From Prevotella melaninogenica ATCC 25845 (GTDB lineage Bacteria > Bacteroidota > Bacteroidia > Bacteroidales > Bacteroidaceae), in NCBI RefSeq assembly GCF_000144405.1, contig NC_014371.1, positions 372,001-436,000 of the forward strand: 64,000 nucleotides of DNA, read 5' to 3'. This document shows, one piece after another, positions 37,043 through 45,991 of this stretch (its first letter is position 1; each line of letters begins with the position of its first letter). The notes beneath the pieces were generated by a model that saw nothing but the letters and a program-made list of their open reading frames with translations, was not told where the DNA came from and ran no database searches. The position numbers and the translations under genes are program-made.

Positions 37043-37750
37043 CTATCGTCCTTCGTCAACGATAGGATATAGCTCAACAAACTCTCCTTGATGCTTTTCC
37101 CCATCATTAATAACCTCTGCAATCTTCTCACTAACAACATCTATCGAGTGAGAACCTGGTCCTGTATAATGGTTATTTAAATCGGTTGTCGTAGCACCAG
37201 GGTGGATATTGAAGATTTCAACAGGTATGTTGTTCTTCTCAAATTCCATAGCCATAATGCTGGTCATTGCATTCTGTGCTGCTTTACTGGCTACGTAAGC
37301 CATTGGATGCCAGTAAGGACTTACTTCAGATGGTACGGTTATGTTCACAATTCTTCCTTTGTTTGCAGAGAGTAATGGGGTAAGTGCCTTTGTCAGGCAG
37401 AATGTTCCGACATAGTTTACTTGTACGGTATCTATTACATCCTTTAGCTCTGACTCATAACTTGCTACTTCCATATCTCCAGGAATACCAGCATTGTTTA
37501 CCAATAGTTCCAAGTCATGATATTTCTCTTTTACTTCTTTTGCTGTTTGCTCCAAAGAAGCATTGTCTGATAGATTGACGTATTGCCATCCAATCACGTC
37601 CACTCCCTCAGCTTTCAATGACTTCATCGCCTCCTCGGCACGCTCACTATTACGCGCACCAACGATTACCTGCCAGCCACTCTTGCCTAAAAACTTACAG
37701 ATACCATAGCCAATGCCTTTGTTAGCACCTGTTACCAATACTTTTGCCAT
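37043..37750 (-). CDS. SDR family NAD(P)-dependent oxidoreductase
   Basis: A 235-residue Rossmann enzyme. It has the TGANKGIGYGI dinucleotide site, an NNAG motif, and the catalytic YVASKAA with a Ser upstream (VPSEVSPYW). The sequence resembles carbonyl-reductase-like SDRs, but no substrate can be assigned and neighbours give no hint. ATG 37750 begins the Rossmann strand; the 37801 start adds non-homologous residues. Confidence 0.85.
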   Translation of the reverse strand: MAKVLVTGANKGIGYGICKFLGKSGWQVIVGARNSERAEEAMKSLKAEGVDVIGWQYVNLSDNASLEQTAKEVKEKYHDLELLVNNAGIPGDMEVASYESELKDVIDTVQVNYVGTFCLTKALTPLLSANKGRIVNITVPSEVSPYWHPMAYVASKAAQNAMTSIMAMEFEKNNIPVEIFNIHPGATTTDLNNHYTGPGSHSIDVVSEKIAEVINDGEKHQGEFVELYPIVDEGR

Positions 37751-37939
37751 ATTTGTTTTTCTATGTTTATCAGTGTGATATATTTGCTTGCAAAGATACA
37801 TTATTTTATTGAGAGAATAATCTTTAATGCTGAGATATAATTACATAAAAGACTTTATTCTTTATATAATTTTAATGTGTGTGTTCCTTACTTTGATCAT
37901 CATATAGCTTTATCTCTTTCTTATACAGTTTTTTTTACG

Positions 37940-37947
37940 TACCTTTG
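37940..37947 (+). promoter_or_regulatory. -7 element upstream of the PCMD lipoprotein gene
   Basis: TACCTTTG, with TTTC about 19 bp upstream as a one-base miss of TTTG. The predicted leader is about 38 nt. Confidence 0.5.
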
Positions 37948-37990
37948 CAGTGATAATTCGTCTATTTTTAATAATTAATCGCATAATCTA

Positions 37991-39073
37991 ATGAAGTTAT
38001 TTAGACCAATGGTTCTTGCTTTGATGGCAGGACTCTTACTTTCTTCTTGTATTAAGGAGGAAGCATTAAATGCGGAAGCAGATATTACAGATGTTATGGT
38101 TGACGGTACAACACTGGTCCGTAAGCCTGTTATCACAAATAATGAAGTACTATTCTATGTCAATGGTTGGGAAGACTTAACTAACTTGGCTCCAATGTTT
38201 AAGCTCACTGAAGGTGCTAAGATTGAGCCTGAGAGTGGTACTAAGTTAAACTTTACACAGCCTCAGAGCTATACAGTAACCTCACAAGACGGTCAGTGGA
38301 AGAAGACTTATAAAGTGTCATTTGTAAGTAATGATGTTGCAACTGATTACCATTTTGAGACGCTTAAGGTTGATTCTACCAGTAAATATCATACTTTTGT
38401 TGACAAGACTGCTGATGGTAATCTTGCAGAGTGGGGTAGTGGTAACTCTGGTGTGTCATTCCTTATGGGTGATAGTAAGGCAACTGAATACCCAACAAGT
38501 CAAGCAGAAAATGGTTATGTGGGTAAGTGTCTGAAGCTGACAACTGTTAGTACGGGTTTCCTTGGTGCTATGTTCGGTGCCCCAATAGCAGCAGGTAATC
38601 TCTTTACAGGTGATTTCCAAATTGATATGGGTAACCCAGCAAAGTCAACTCACTTTGGTCGTCCATTCTACAAGATGCCTAAGGAGTTGATTGGCTACTA
38701 TAAATATAAGGCTGGAGAGAAGTTCCAAGATAAGGATAAGAAGGATATTAAAGGGCGTAAGGATAGTTTAGCAATTTACGCAGTACTCTTTGAAACAGGC
38801 GACGGAGTGGAGTATCTTGATGGTACCAATTCATTAACCAGTGACCGTATTGTCCTCCTTGCACAGCTTAAGAATGCAAAGGAAACAGACGAATGGACAC
38901 GTTTCTCTATCTCATTTGAGCCTGTAGCAGGTCGCACTGTAGACAGTGAGAAGTTGAAGATGGGTAAGTATAGTCTTGCTATCATCATGTCTTCAAGTAA
39001 GGATGGCGCCTTCTTCAATGGTGCTGTTGGCAGTACGCTCTATGTGGATGAACTGAAGTTATACTCTGAGTAG
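37991..39073 (+). CDS. PCMD-domain lipoprotein (putative carbohydrate metabolism domain)
   Basis: A 360-residue exported lipoprotein. The signal peptide ends in LLLSSC, a good lipobox with the Cys at about residue 20. A short beta-rich domain (about 30-110, SYTVTSQDGQWKKTYKVSFV) precedes a PCMD domain (about 120-355) with the typical WGSGNSGVSFLMG and STLYVDELKL ends. In Bacteroidetes such proteins are surface or periplasmic and often sit near glycan-handling genes; the binding target is unknown. The outer-membrane protein gene follows 78 bp later. Confidence 0.78.
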   Translation: MKLFRPMVLALMAGLLLSSCIKEEALNAEADITDVMVDGTTLVRKPVITNNEVLFYVNGWEDLTNLAPMFKLTEGAKIEPESGTKLNFTQPQSYTVTSQDGQWKKTYKVSFVSNDVATDYHFETLKVDSTSKYHTFVDKTADGNLAEWGSGNSGVSFLMGDSKATEYPTSQAENGYVGKCLKLTTVSTGFLGAMFGAPIAAGNLFTGDFQIDMGNPAKSTHFGRPFYKMPKELIGYYKYKAGEKFQDKDKKDIKGRKDSLAIYAVLFETGDGVEYLDGTNSLTSDRIVLLAQLKNAKETDEWTRFSISFEPVAGRTVDSEKLKMGKYSLAIIMSSSKDGAFFNGAVGSTLYVDELKLYSE

Positions 39074-39151
39074 TAGTTGTTTGGAGTTGACAAGTAATGA
39101 GTTTAATGGTTTGAGAGTTAACACAAAGATATTAAAGATAAAATAAGACAA

Positions 39152-39931
39152 ATGAGACAACATATTATTGCAGTTGCAATCATGGCAATGAACTGCGCAA
39201 CGACAGCCTTTGCACAAACAGACCGTACTTCTTCACTAAGCAGTGCAGAACAAAATGGCTGGGAATATGAGGTAAAAGCTGGCGTAAACATTGGTGGTGC
39301 ATCTCCTCTTCCTATGCCTGTAGAAATCAGAGAGATAAGTAGTTATAGTCCAAAGTTCAATGGAACGTTAGAGGGAACAGTCACTAAATGGCTCGGTAAG
39401 GAGCAGAAGTGGGGTGTTTCTACTGGTTTGAAGTTTGAAGAAAAGGGTATGATAACTGGTGCAAACGTGAAAAACTATAGCATGGAAATTCTCAATGATG
39501 GTAGTCGTGTGGCTGGTTATTGGACGGGTTATGTAAAGACAAACTATAATACAACCCTTTTTACTATTCCTGTTATGGCAAACTATCGTTTCAATGATCG
39601 CTGGAAGGTGCGTGCAGGGCTTTACTCTTCTATCAAGTTAGATGGTCAGTTTACGGGTAACGTAAGTGATGGTTATCTGCGTGAAGGTACTCCTGTGGGA
39701 GAGAAACTTACTTTTGCTGATGGCAATACAGCGTCATATGATTTCTCATCTAACCTCCGTCACTTTCAGTGGGGTGGTCAGTTAGGTGCAACATGGCGTG
39801 CTTTCAATCACTTCACAGTCAATGCTGACCTTACATGGGCATTCAATAACATCTTTGAAAGTGATTTCAAGACGATTAGCTTCGGACTTTATCCAATCTA
39901 TCTTAACCTCGGATTCGGATATCGTTTTTAA
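39152..39931 (+). CDS. Outer-membrane beta-barrel protein (PorT-like)
   Basis: A 259-residue protein with a signal peptide (MRQHIIAVAIMAMNCATTAFAQ) and alternating amphipathic strands ending LYPIYLNLGFGYRF, a terminal aromatic typical of barrels. The size matches small PorT/OmpW-type barrels. It is likely co-expressed with the PCMD lipoprotein, and the two may form a surface pair; this is inference from order alone. Confidence 0.75.
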   Translation: MRQHIIAVAIMAMNCATTAFAQTDRTSSLSSAEQNGWEYEVKAGVNIGGASPLPMPVEIREISSYSPKFNGTLEGTVTKWLGKEQKWGVSTGLKFEEKGMITGANVKNYSMEILNDGSRVAGYWTGYVKTNYNTTLFTIPVMANYRFNDRWKVRAGLYSSIKLDGQFTGNVSDGYLREGTPVGEKLTFADGNTASYDFSSNLRHFQWGGQLGATWRAFNHFTVNADLTWAFNNIFESDFKTISFGLYPIYLNLGFGYRF

Positions 39932-40430
39932 GGTTCTTCCGTTAAATGTGTATATTTTTCGTATAGCTTTAACGGAAAAAACGAAGTTGCTCATTAAATA
40001 AAAACATAGCTAAGACAGCCATCTGCCTATTTTATTATCAGCTCTCGACACGGAAAGCTTTTTAATTTCAACACTTGAAAAAATATAGATAAGGCTTTGA
40101 AAGATTATTACATTTCTTTGCTTAAACCTTCTTCTAAATCGAGCACAAAGCCACTCAAAAAGCAACTTTGCAACCAACAGAGAATCAGATAGTTATAAAG
40201 TAGCAAAATAAAAGGTGCTTAATTGGGTTTCAAAAGGGCGTTAGTAACACTTCAAAAGGGCACCTATTGGAAGTCAATTAGGCGTCTTTAAGAAGCTAAA
40301 AGAGCATGTCTTGATTTTGAGTTGTACGAAAATAGTTTACAAAAACTATAAGAATGGGAATAAATGGTATTGTCTTAAGGAGAGTATAAGTCTTTATTCT
40401 AATCCAATCTATGCATTTAACAGAAGAACT
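39932..40430 (+). repeat. R1 long-form element, copy E, with inverted termini
   Basis: Begins directly after the barrel gene's stop with GGTTCTTCCGTTAAATGTGT and a hairpin (arms TTCCGTTAAA 39937-39946, TTTAACGGAA 39968-39977). It continues with CATTAAATAAAAACATAG and CTAAGAC, carries the R1 array at 40210-40319, and ends near 40410-40430 with ATGCATTTAACAGAAGAACT, the inverse of its start (AGTTCTTCTGTTAAATGCAT) with few mismatches. No ORF and no clear target duplication. This is a possible MITE-like unit. Confidence 0.6.
40210..40319 (+). repeat. R1 array E (five 22-bp units)
   Basis: Unit starts AAAAGGTGCTTAATTGG (40210), AAAAGGGCGTTAGTAAC (40232), AAAAGGGCACCTATTGG (40254), AATTAGGCGTCTTTAAG (40276), AAAAGAGCATGTCTTG (40298). 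Confidence 0.85.
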
Positions 40431-40460
40431 ATTCTTATTACTCTAAATGCAAAATAAGTA

Positions 40461-40505
40461 AAAAGGCTCAGTCGACAACATCTTTGTTTGTCTACTGAGC
40501 CTTTT
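40461..40505. terminator. Bidirectional terminator, pyrF side
   Basis: 18-bp arms AAAAGGCTCAGTCGACAA and TTGTCTACTGAGCCTTTT with one mismatch and a 9-nt loop; T-runs on both strands. Confidence 0.85.
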
Positions 40506-40526
40506 CTTTTAGATGTATGTATATCG

Positions 40527-41354
40527 TTATCTTACGATACGTTCCAGTTCAACAGCCATTTCTTCTTGCAGTTCTTTTGCCTTTACAGCAGCAATTTCAG
40601 CAAAGTCGGTATCAGTGCTTGCGTAGATAATACCACGTGATGAGTTTACAAGTAGACCACAATCCTTTGTCATTCCATACTTACAAACCTCCTGCAAGCT
40701 ACCACCTTGTGCACCAACACCTGGTACCAAGAGGAAATGTTCTGGTGCTATACGGCGGATATCCTCAAACATCTTTCCCTGTGTTGCACCTACAACGTAC
40801 ATGAGATTTTCGGTTGTTCCCCATTCCTGTGACTTCTTTAAGACCTTCTCAAAGAGACGTTCGCCCTGCTTATCCTCTGTCAGCTGGAAGTCATGGCTAC
40901 CTTTGTTACTTGTCAATGCAAGTAGGATAACCCACTTTCCGTCATACTCAAGGAAAGGCTTTACGCTGTCTTCGCCCATGTATGGAGCAACAGTAACAGA
41001 ATCAAGATTATACTCTTCGAAGAAAGTCTGGGCATACATCTTAGATGTGTTGCCGATATCACCACGCTTAGCATCAGCAATGATAAAGTGGTTTGGATGG
41101 TTCTCCTTTATATATTGAATAGTCTTTTCAAATGCTAACATACCCTTTAAGCCATAGCACTCATAAAAAGCGAGGTTGGGTTTATAGGCTACGCAATAAG
41201 GTGCTGTTGCATCAATGATTGCCTTGTTGAAAGCAAAGATAGGGTCATCCTCATTCTTCAAGTGCGCTGGTATCTTGTTGATATCAGTGTCAAGTCCCAC
41301 ACATAAGAATGTCTTCTTTGTGAAAATCTCGTTGATTAACTGTTGTCTGTTCAT
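40527..41354 (-). CDS. pyrF: Orotidine-5'-phosphate decarboxylase (type 2)
   Basis: A 275-residue enzyme making UMP from OMP. The catalytic lysine region is [18 protein letters not shown], and [12 protein letters not shown] marks the N-terminus. The length and the VPGVGAQGG phosphate loop fit the subfamily 2 form of about 275 residues. Confidence 0.92.
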   Translation of the reverse strand: MNRQQLINEIFTKKTFLCVGLDTDINKIPAHLKNEDDPIFAFNKAIIDATAPYCVAYKPNLAFYECYGLKGMLAFEKTIQYIKENHPNHFIIADAKRGDIGNTSKMYAQTFFEEYNLDSVTVAPYMGEDSVKPFLEYDGKWVILLALTSNKGSHDFQLTEDKQGERLFEKVLKKSQEWGTTENLMYVVGATQGKMFEDIRRIAPEHFLLVPGVGAQGGSLQEVCKYGMTKDCGLLVNSSRGIIYASTDTDFAEIAAVKAKELQEEMAVELERIVR

Positions 41355-41419
41355 AAAGGTTATCTTTTTTAGAATTAATCAAAAGGGTATTTTTAATGAC
41401 TAACTGTTGTATTTTCAAA

Positions 41420-41478
41420 GGCGTACGGTTCCTATGTCTGTAAGTAATGTTATATAACAGATACACGAACCATACGCC
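41420..41478 (-). terminator. Long hairpin after the small membrane protein gene
   Basis: Arms GGCGTACGGTTC (41420-41431) and GAACCATACGCC (41467-41478), one mismatch, with a second inner stem (TCTGT/ACAGA). On minus it is followed by TTTGAAAATAC. Confidence 0.65.
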
Positions 41479-41520
41479 CCTAAATTTTGATATAGCTTTT
41501 CTTGTAGTTACTTTTTATAG

Positions 41521-42021
41521 CTACGAAGCTTTGTCTTCCTCTGCTACAGGCTTAGAGATAGAACTACGAACCTTCCATATACCTAATAGCAAGCCAACCA
41601 TTGAAGCTACAAATGTTGCGATTAACATGGTGTTATCGGTTGAAACAGCAACTGAAATGGCAATGGCTGTACCTCCCACACATAGCAATGCACCGATAAG
41701 TGCTGATACGATAGCTACAATGAACTTCTTGTTGAGTGCAACTGGAGCAGTTGATGTTGCTGCTATTACGAACACAGTGTACTTAGCAAGCATAACAGTA
41801 CTATTGCCGATTATGCTCACAATACCATCTTGAGCAAAGTTCGATAATATGAGTTTAACGATGAAACCATATCCAATTTGAATTACAAACATTGCAAGGA
41901 ACGCTATTGGTAATACAAGTATCCATCTAAGTGCTGGGCTCAACGTTTTTACAAGTTGCAAGTCAAAGTTGTTGTCAATATCTAACTTGCTTTCTTTCTT
42001 AGCTTTAGTTTCGTTGCTCAT
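41521..42021 (-). CDS. Small hypothetical membrane protein, four helices
   Basis: A 166-residue protein of unrecognised family. A charged N-terminus (1-25) is followed by about four hydrophobic segments (about 30-55, 68-90, 98-122, 128-148) and a charged C-terminal tail (KVRSSISKPVAEEDKAS). It lies 19 bp after prfA on the same strand and is probably co-transcribed with it. No catalytic motif is visible. Confidence 0.7.
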   Translation of the reverse strand: MSNETKAKKESKLDIDNNFDLQLVKTLSPALRWILVLPIAFLAMFVIQIGYGFIVKLILSNFAQDGIVSIIGNSTVMLAKYTVFVIAATSTAPVALNKKFIVAIVSALIGALLCVGGTAIAISVAVSTDNTMLIATFVASMVGLLLGIWKVRSSISKPVAEEDKAS

Positions 42022-42040
42022 ATCTACTTAATATTAGTTG

Positions 42041-43153
42041 TTACAACTCTGTTTCCTTCAACTTCTCAGCATTCTCTGCAACGGTCAAAGCGTCAATCAT
42101 GTCCTGAATTTCACCATTCATGAAGCCCTGTAAGTCGTGAGTTGTGAAGCCAATACGGTGGTCGGTAACACGTCCCTGTGGGTAGTTATATGTACGAATC
42201 TTGGCACTTCGGTCACCTGTTGAGACCAAAGTCTTACGGCGACTTGCGATGTCATCAACATACTTCTGATGCTCGTGGTCATAGATGTAAGTATAAAGAC
42301 GGCTCAATGCGCGCTCCTTATTCTTTGGCTGATCACGTGTCTCGGTACACTCGATGAGGATTTCTTCAACCTCACCAGTGTTAGGATTCTTCCATGGATA
42401 GCGCAGACGTACACCAGATTCAACCTTATTTACGTTCTGACCACCAGCACCACTGGAACGGAAAGTATCCCACTTGATATCGCCTTCGTTGATATTTACT
42501 TCGAACTTATCAGCCTCTGGCAATACGGCTACTGTCGCAGCGGATGTGTGCATACGACCTTGTGTCTCAGTAGCAGGTACACGCTGTACGCGGTGAACAC
42601 CTGACTCATACTTTAAGGTACCATAGACATTATCACCCTCAACGGCAAAGTCAATCTCTTTAAATCCACCTGCAGTACCCTCAGAAACGGAAGTGATAGA
42701 GAGCTTCCAGCCCTTCTTGTCGCAATAACGCTTGTACATATTAAAGAGATCACCAGCAAAGAGCGCAGCTTCATCACCACCAGCACCACCGCGAATCTCC
42801 ATCTGAACGTTCTTTGCGTCCTCTGGATCCTTTGGTACAAGTAGCAACTTGATTTCCTCTTCGAGTGCTGGTTGAAGTGCTTCGTTCTCAGATAACTCCT
42901 CACGTGCCATCTCTTTCATCTCCGCATCACTCTCATTGGCAATGATATCCTTTGCCTCTTTGATAGTGGTCAGACAGTTGATATAACGGCGACGAGCATC
43001 CATAATGTCGCCAAGGTCCTTATATTCCTTTGTCAGTTTCACATAACGTGACTGATCTGCAATGACACTTGGGTCTGTTATAAGCGTTGATACTTCTTCA
43101 TAACGAGCCTCAAGTCCGTCGAGTTTCTGTAATATACTGTTGTTATCTATCAT
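42041..43153 (-). CDS. prfA: Peptide chain release factor 1
   Basis: A 370-residue factor that reads UAA/UAG. The stop-codon recognition motif PAT is at 193-195 (RVPATETQGR) and the catalytic GGQ at 237-239 (SSGAGGQNVNKVESGVRL), which is the RF1 rather than the RF2 pattern. Full length, no frameshift. Confidence 0.95.
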   Translation of the reverse strand: MIDNNSILQKLDGLEARYEEVSTLITDPSVIADQSRYVKLTKEYKDLGDIMDARRRYINCLTTIKEAKDIIANESDAEMKEMAREELSENEALQPALEEEIKLLLVPKDPEDAKNVQMEIRGGAGGDEAALFAGDLFNMYKRYCDKKGWKLSITSVSEGTAGGFKEIDFAVEGDNVYGTLKYESGVHRVQRVPATETQGRMHTSAATVAVLPEADKFEVNINEGDIKWDTFRSSGAGGQNVNKVESGVRLRYPWKNPNTGEVEEILIECTETRDQPKNKERALSRLYTYIYDHEHQKYVDDIASRRKTLVSTGDRSAKIRTYNYPQGRVTDHRIGFTTHDLQGFMNGEIQDMIDALTVAENAEKLKETEL

Positions 43154-43290
43154 AATCTTTTAGTTTAATTCATAACCTATCGTTCAACATCCACAATCAG
43201 AAACAATCTGATACATGAAAGTGCGTATTCTCACACTTGGAGAATAACAATATTCCTAATTGTAAATTGTGAATTTATAATTGTGAATTA

Positions 43291-44454
43291 TTAGTATTCA
43301 AATGTGCCAAACTCACTCTTAATCGTTAAGCTACGCTTGCCTTCTTCGATGTGTCCGACAATCTGTGCATCGATGTTGAACTCCTTACTGATGGCAATAA
43401 CCTGCTCAGCAACCTCTGGGCGAACATAGATTTCCATACGATGACCCATGTTGAATACCTGATACATCTCCTTCCAATCAGTACCACTACACTCCTTGAT
43501 AGCACGGAAGAGTGGGGGAACTGGGAACATATTGTCTTTGATGACACGGCAATTCTCATTTACGAAGTGTAGTACCTTAGTCTGTGCACCACCTGTACAA
43601 TGTACCATACCATGAACCTCTGGGCGCAGTTCGTCTAACAAACGCTTGATGACTGGAGCATATGTACGAGTAGGAGAGAGGACAAGTTCGCCTGCATTGA
43701 TAGGACTTCCTTCAACGGCATCGCTTAACTTATACTTACCACTGTATACCAAATCCTCTGGTACTGCATGGTCATAACTCTCTGGATAGTTCTCAGCAAG
43801 ATATTTAGCAAATACATCATGACGTGCAGATGTCAGACCATTGCTACCCATACCACCGTTATAGCGTGTCTCGTATGTAGCTTGACCAGTAGATGAAAGG
43901 CCTACTATCACATCGCCTGGACGGATGTTTGCATTGTCAATAACATCTTCACGGCGCATACGGCAGGTAACAGTAGAATCTACGATAATTGTACGAACAA
44001 GGTCGCCAACATCTGCTGTCTCACCGCCAGTAGGGTAAATGCCAATACCCATCTTGCGCATATCAGCCAAGAGTTCATCCGTACCATTGATGATAGCTGA
44101 GATAACCTCGCCCGGTACAAGCATCTTGTTGCGACCAATGGTTGAACTAACTAAGATATTGTCTACCGCACCCACACAGAGCAAGTCGTCTGTATTCATT
44201 ACGATAGCATCCTGTGCAATGCCACGCCATACGCTTAAATCGCCTGTCTCCTTCCAATACATGTAAGCCAGTGCAGACTTTGTTCCAGCACCATCGGCAT
44301 GCATAATGTTGCAATATTCTGGGTCTCCGCCAAGAATATCAGGGATAATCTTACAGAAAGCCTGTGGGTAAAGACCTTTGTCAATGTTCTTGATGGCATT
44401 ATGCACATCTTCCTTTGCAGCACTTACGCCGCGCATCATGTATCTGTTGTTCAT
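43291..44454 (-). CDS. purM: Phosphoribosylformylglycinamidine cyclo-ligase (AIR synthetase)
   Basis: A 387-residue ATP enzyme of purine synthesis. It has HADGAGTKSALAYMY, the AQDAIVMNTDDLLCVGA Asp-rich region, PTGGETADVGDLV and GLSSTGQATYETRYNGGMGSNGLTSARHDVF. Length and sequence suit the Bacteroidetes subtype. It lies upstream of prfA with a 137-bp AT-rich gap. Confidence 0.9.
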   Translation of the reverse strand: MNNRYMMRGVSAAKEDVHNAIKNIDKGLYPQAFCKIIPDILGGDPEYCNIMHADGAGTKSALAYMYWKETGDLSVWRGIAQDAIVMNTDDLLCVGAVDNILVSSTIGRNKMLVPGEVISAIINGTDELLADMRKMGIGIYPTGGETADVGDLVRTIIVDSTVTCRMRREDVIDNANIRPGDVIVGLSSTGQATYETRYNGGMGSNGLTSARHDVFAKYLAENYPESYDHAVPEDLVYSGKYKLSDAVEGSPINAGELVLSPTRTYAPVIKRLLDELRPEVHGMVHCTGGAQTKVLHFVNENCRVIKDNMFPVPPLFRAIKECSGTDWKEMYQVFNMGHRMEIYVRPEVAEQVIAISKEFNIDAQIVGHIEEGKRSLTIKSEFGTFEY

Positions 44455-44747
44455 ATCTTAAAAGGAGTTTTCTTGTGCAAAGGTAGCTAATATTTGTTGA
44501 TTATCAGCTGAAGTAAAGCATAAATTTCTACTAAAAGAGGGCTTTTGTTGCTTGAAAAATGGGTTGCCGACTTTTATAGTTGTTTTGAAGTTCTATCATA
44601 GATAGATATTAACTTGTTGTCTGCTTTGATGTGTTAGTGATTTTTAGTTGGGAATGGGCAATATCTATTTTATAGTATTTTGCATGTTAAAGATAGTCTT
44701 CTTTTTGTCGAATCAAAGTCTTTTTTGTAAAAATAAATTCGTGTATG

Positions 44748-44857
44748 AAAAACCAATAGATGCTCTTTTGGCTTTGAAAAGACGCCCTTTTGGCTTGCTA
44801 AAGATGTCCTTTTGAGGTCTTACTAACGCCCTTTAAGAAGCCAATTAAGCATCTTTT
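44748..44857 (-). repeat. R1 array F (five 22-bp units)
   Basis: On minus from 44857: unit starts AAAAGATGCTTAATTGG, TAAAGGGCGTTAGTAAG, AAAAGGACATCTTTAGC, AAAAGGGCGTCTTTTC, AAAAGAGCATCTATTGG. In the 665-bp gap 44455-45119 between purM and kdsB; the gap also holds the 14-bp inverted repeat at 45010. Confidence 0.85.
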
Positions 44858-45009
44858 GAAATGGTGGTTTGTAATGATTTGATTATTAGTCAGTTATAAA
44901 AGTAATGCTTAGGACAGTTTTAAACTGTCTTTTAAGATAAAATCAGTGAACGATTTGTAATAAAATTTCCTTTGCGTGTGTCTTTTTTAGCTTTCTTTGT
45001 TTGTGTTAT

Positions 45010-45054
45010 TTTTGTCCGAACGTGGCTAACAAAGTAGGCAACGTTCGGACAAAA
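45010..45054. repeat. Perfect 14-bp inverted repeat downstream of kdsB
   Basis: TTTTGTCCGAACGT (45010-45023) and ACGTTCGGACAAAA (45041-45054) around a 17-nt loop. No T-run follows the stem on either strand, so it is not an obvious terminator; an operator or recombination site is possible. Confidence 0.6.
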
Positions 45055-45119
45055 GTATTTGATATAGTTCTTAGACGAGTTGTACTGAAGTCTGTTTCTT
45101 ATGCTTTCAGCCCTTGTTT

Positions 45120-45860
45120 TTATAGGCTACGCAATTTTTCTTCAGCGTGTTGTAGATCTTCTGGTGTATCAATACCGATAGTTTCAACATCCGTAAGACC
45201 TACCTTTATTTTATATCCGTTCTGTAACCAGCGTAGCTGTTCAAGACTTTCTGCTAATTCAAGTGGTGATTGTGGGAGACGACTTACTTCACGTAGCACT
45301 TTAGTACGGTAAGCATAAAGTCCGATGTGTTTGAGGAATGGAAAATGAGTGAGCCACTCTGCACTTTCTTTACCACGTACAAAAGGAATGACTGAGCGAG
45401 AGAAATAAAGTGCATAACCATCATTGTCGAGTACAATCTTAGGTGAATTAGGATTCTCTACTGCCTCCATAGACTCAAAAGGTTTGCCAAGTGTTGCTAT
45501 CTGTGTGCGTGGATTGTCAAAACACTGCATGACAGTTTCAAGCTGACTTCTCTGTATGAAAGGTTCGTCACCCTGTATGTTGATAACGACATCAAAGTCT
45601 CCACCCACCTTGTCGAGGGCTTCGCAGATTCTGTCTGTGCCACTCTGATGGTCGGAACGAGTCATTATAGCCTTACCGCCAAACGCCTCTACGGCATCGT
45701 AGATACGTTGGTCGTCTGTGGCAACAAATACATCTTCCATCACACTACTTACCTGTCTGTAAACATGTTCTATTACGGCTTTTCCTCCAAGTATTGCTAA
45801 AGGTTTACCAGGAAAGCGTGAAGAACTATAGCGAGCGGGGATAATTCCAATAAATTTCAT
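45120..45860 (-). CDS. kdsB: 3-deoxy-manno-octulosonate cytidylyltransferase
   Basis: A 246-residue enzyme that activates Kdo with CTP for LPS inner-core synthesis. The N-terminus IGIIPARYSSSRFPGKPLA carries the nucleotide loop; INIQGDEPFI and the GIDTPEDLQHAE C-terminus are diagnostic. It is divergent from the DUF2520-kdsC transcript, so two Kdo genes flank one intergenic region. Confidence 0.93.
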   Translation of the reverse strand: MKFIGIIPARYSSSRFPGKPLAILGGKAVIEHVYRQVSSVMEDVFVATDDQRIYDAVEAFGGKAIMTRSDHQSGTDRICEALDKVGGDFDVVINIQGDEPFIQRSQLETVMQCFDNPRTQIATLGKPFESMEAVENPNSPKIVLDNDGYALYFSRSVIPFVRGKESAEWLTHFPFLKHIGLYAYRTKVLREVSRLPQSPLELAESLEQLRWLQNGYKIKVGLTDVETIGIDTPEDLQHAEEKLRSL

Positions 45861-45978
45861 ACGTGTTTCTATCCGTTTAAAGTTTAATATACTGCTGGTT
45901 TATGTACCAGTATGCGCAAAAGTAGTAAATCTTTATTAAAAAGGCGATGACTTCCCGACATATTTCCTTTAAAATTAT

Positions 45979-45986
45979 TAAATTTG
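45979..45986 (+). promoter_or_regulatory. -7 element; predicted leaderless start of the DUF2520 gene
   Basis: TAAATTTG ends six bases before the A of ATG 45992, the same spacing as at trmB and the DUF5715 gene. Confidence 0.4.
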
Positions 45987-45991
45987 TTGGC

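Noticed and set aside
37043-37750. SDR gene as a second fabG
   Set aside because: Lacks the FabG-specific context and ends; similarity is only to the general SDR fold, so a generic call is safer.
45001-45312. 103-codon plus-strand ORF antisense to the 3' end of kdsB
   Set aside because: It starts at a TTG inside an inverted repeat and runs antisense through kdsB; Cys/Ser-rich composition is typical of a shadow frame.
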